Source: Pseudomonadota bacterium (GTDB lineage: Bacteria; Pseudomonadota; Alphaproteobacteria; Acetobacterales; Acetobacteraceae). Taken from it: a stretch of 5,415 nt of DNA. The position numbers and the translations under genes were made by a program. The notes below the pieces were generated by a model, which was not told the origin of the DNA, ran no database searches, and was given only the letters and a program-made list of their open reading frames with translations. Location: contig JAJZEG010000050.1 of the NCBI GenBank assembly GCA_021828605.1, positions 1 to 5,415 of the forward strand, written 5' to 3'. Within the stretch, counting starts at the first letter, position 1, and each line of letters begins with the position of its first letter. This document shows, in pieces, positions 4,803 to 5,415 of this stretch.

Positions 4803-5415
4803 ATGGATGACAGCGAGATTGACCCCGAAGCGCCGCTGCGGCGCACGCTGGCGCGCTACCGAGCGGTCGCGACCGGATTATTGGTGTTGATGGCGGGGCT
4901 GATGGTGCTGGGCTACACCCTGCCCGACACGGTGGCGAGCCTCGCGCTCCGCGAGGCCGCCAAGGCGGGGTTGATTGGTGGGATCGCCGATTGGTTCGCG
5001 GTGACGGCGCTATTTCGCCATCCGCTCGGGATTCCGATTCCGCATACCGCCATTTTGCCCGCGCAAAAAGAACGGCTGGGTGCGGCGTTGGGGCGGTTTG
5101 TGGCTAATCATGTGTTTACCGAGGCGGATGTTGCGCGGTTTCTGGCGGGATTGGATGTGCCGCATCTGCTCGGCAAATTTCTGGCCGATCCGGCTTTGGC
5201 GCAACCGATGGCCGGGGCGATTGCGGAATCGGTGCCGCGACTGCTGGACTCGATTGAGGATGGCCGGGCCAAACGTCTGGTTGGGCGGCTGCTCCCCCGG
5301 TTTGCGGGTGGTCCGGCGGCGGGGCGGGTGGTGGCACGGGCTTTGGGCGCGCTGGTGGAAAGTGGCCGGCATCAGGAGGTGTTCAGTTTCGCGCTGGACC
5401 AGTTGCGGGAGATTT
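4803..5415 (+). CDS. DUF445 family membrane protein (partial, N-terminal 204 residues)
   Basis: The frame is open from ATG 4803 to the right edge, so the C-terminal half is missing; full family members are about 400 residues. After an acidic start (MDDSEIDPEA) comes a membrane segment at about 21-40 (AVATGLLVLMAGLMVLGYTL). The family signature follows: EAAKAGLIGGIADWFAVTAL at 51-70 and FRHPLGIPIPHTAILPAQKE at 71-90. The rest is helical. DUF445 includes E. coli YjiN; the function is unknown and the proteins are inner-membrane associated. The Shine-Dalgarno is poor (GGGA at 4797-4800, 2 bases before the ATG), but no better in-frame start is seen and homology begins shortly after this Met. It is divergent from the metallo-hydrolase gene. 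Confidence 0.9.
   Translation, partial: MDDSEIDPEAPLRRTLARYRAVATGLLVLMAGLMVLGYTLPDTVASLALREAAKAGLIGGIADWFAVTALFRHPLGIPIPHTAILPAQKERLGAALGRFVANHVFTEADVARFLAGLDVPHLLGKFLADPALAQPMAGAIAESVPRLLDSIEDGRAKRLVGRLLPRFAGGPAAGRVVARALGALVESGRHQEVFSFALDQLREI

Noticed and set aside
4241..4810. Forward-strand 189-residue frame antisense to the hydrolase
   Set aside because: The hydrolase carries all metal-binding motifs on the other strand; this frame has none.

Overview
This window looks like a stretch of alphaproteobacterial chromosome, most likely from an acetic-acid-bacteria relative (Acetobacteraceae). That placement is an inference. It rests on the GC-rich, GCG/CGC/CTG-heavy codon use, the RadC / NDUFAF5-like methyltransferase / ComF / GrxC / DUF1178 neighbourhood, and the typical alphaproteobacterial look of the translated proteins. 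I see no phage, CRISPR, toxin-antitoxin, transposase or tRNA genes. Most of the window is ordinary housekeeping DNA packed tightly on both strands.

Layout: 1-238 is non-coding and holds two complete 104-bp tandem repeat units plus a 30-bp start of a third. Each unit is a nested palindrome, visibly more AT-rich than the genes. Next is radC (+, 299-1006), encoding a RadC-family protein whose JAMM metal-binding motif is incomplete. It meets an NDUFAF5/BioC-like methyltransferase (-, 1001-1765) tail to tail, with 6 bp of overlap. A 42-bp divergent gap separates that gene from a forward cluster: comF (1808-2542), grxC (2627-2884) and a DUF1178 zinc-ribbon protein (2936-3472). Two reverse-strand genes follow. 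One is a small exported, histidine-rich glycine-zipper protein (3492-3773) with its own good promoter and ribosome-binding site. The other is a LACTB2-like metallo-beta-lactamase-fold hydrolase (3875-4711). A 91-bp divergent spacer containing an 11-bp inverted repeat leads into a DUF445 membrane protein (+, 4803 to beyond the right edge).

Functionally the genes do not form one obvious pathway. comF, grxC and DUF1178 probably share a transcript and all belong to redox, zinc or nucleic-acid housekeeping families. The methyltransferase family includes a respiratory complex I assembly factor. The items most worth a second look are the palindromic tandem array next to radC, the apparent loss of two JAMM residues in RadC, and the unrecognised His-rich exported protein. 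I found no convincing evidence of a new multi-gene system.
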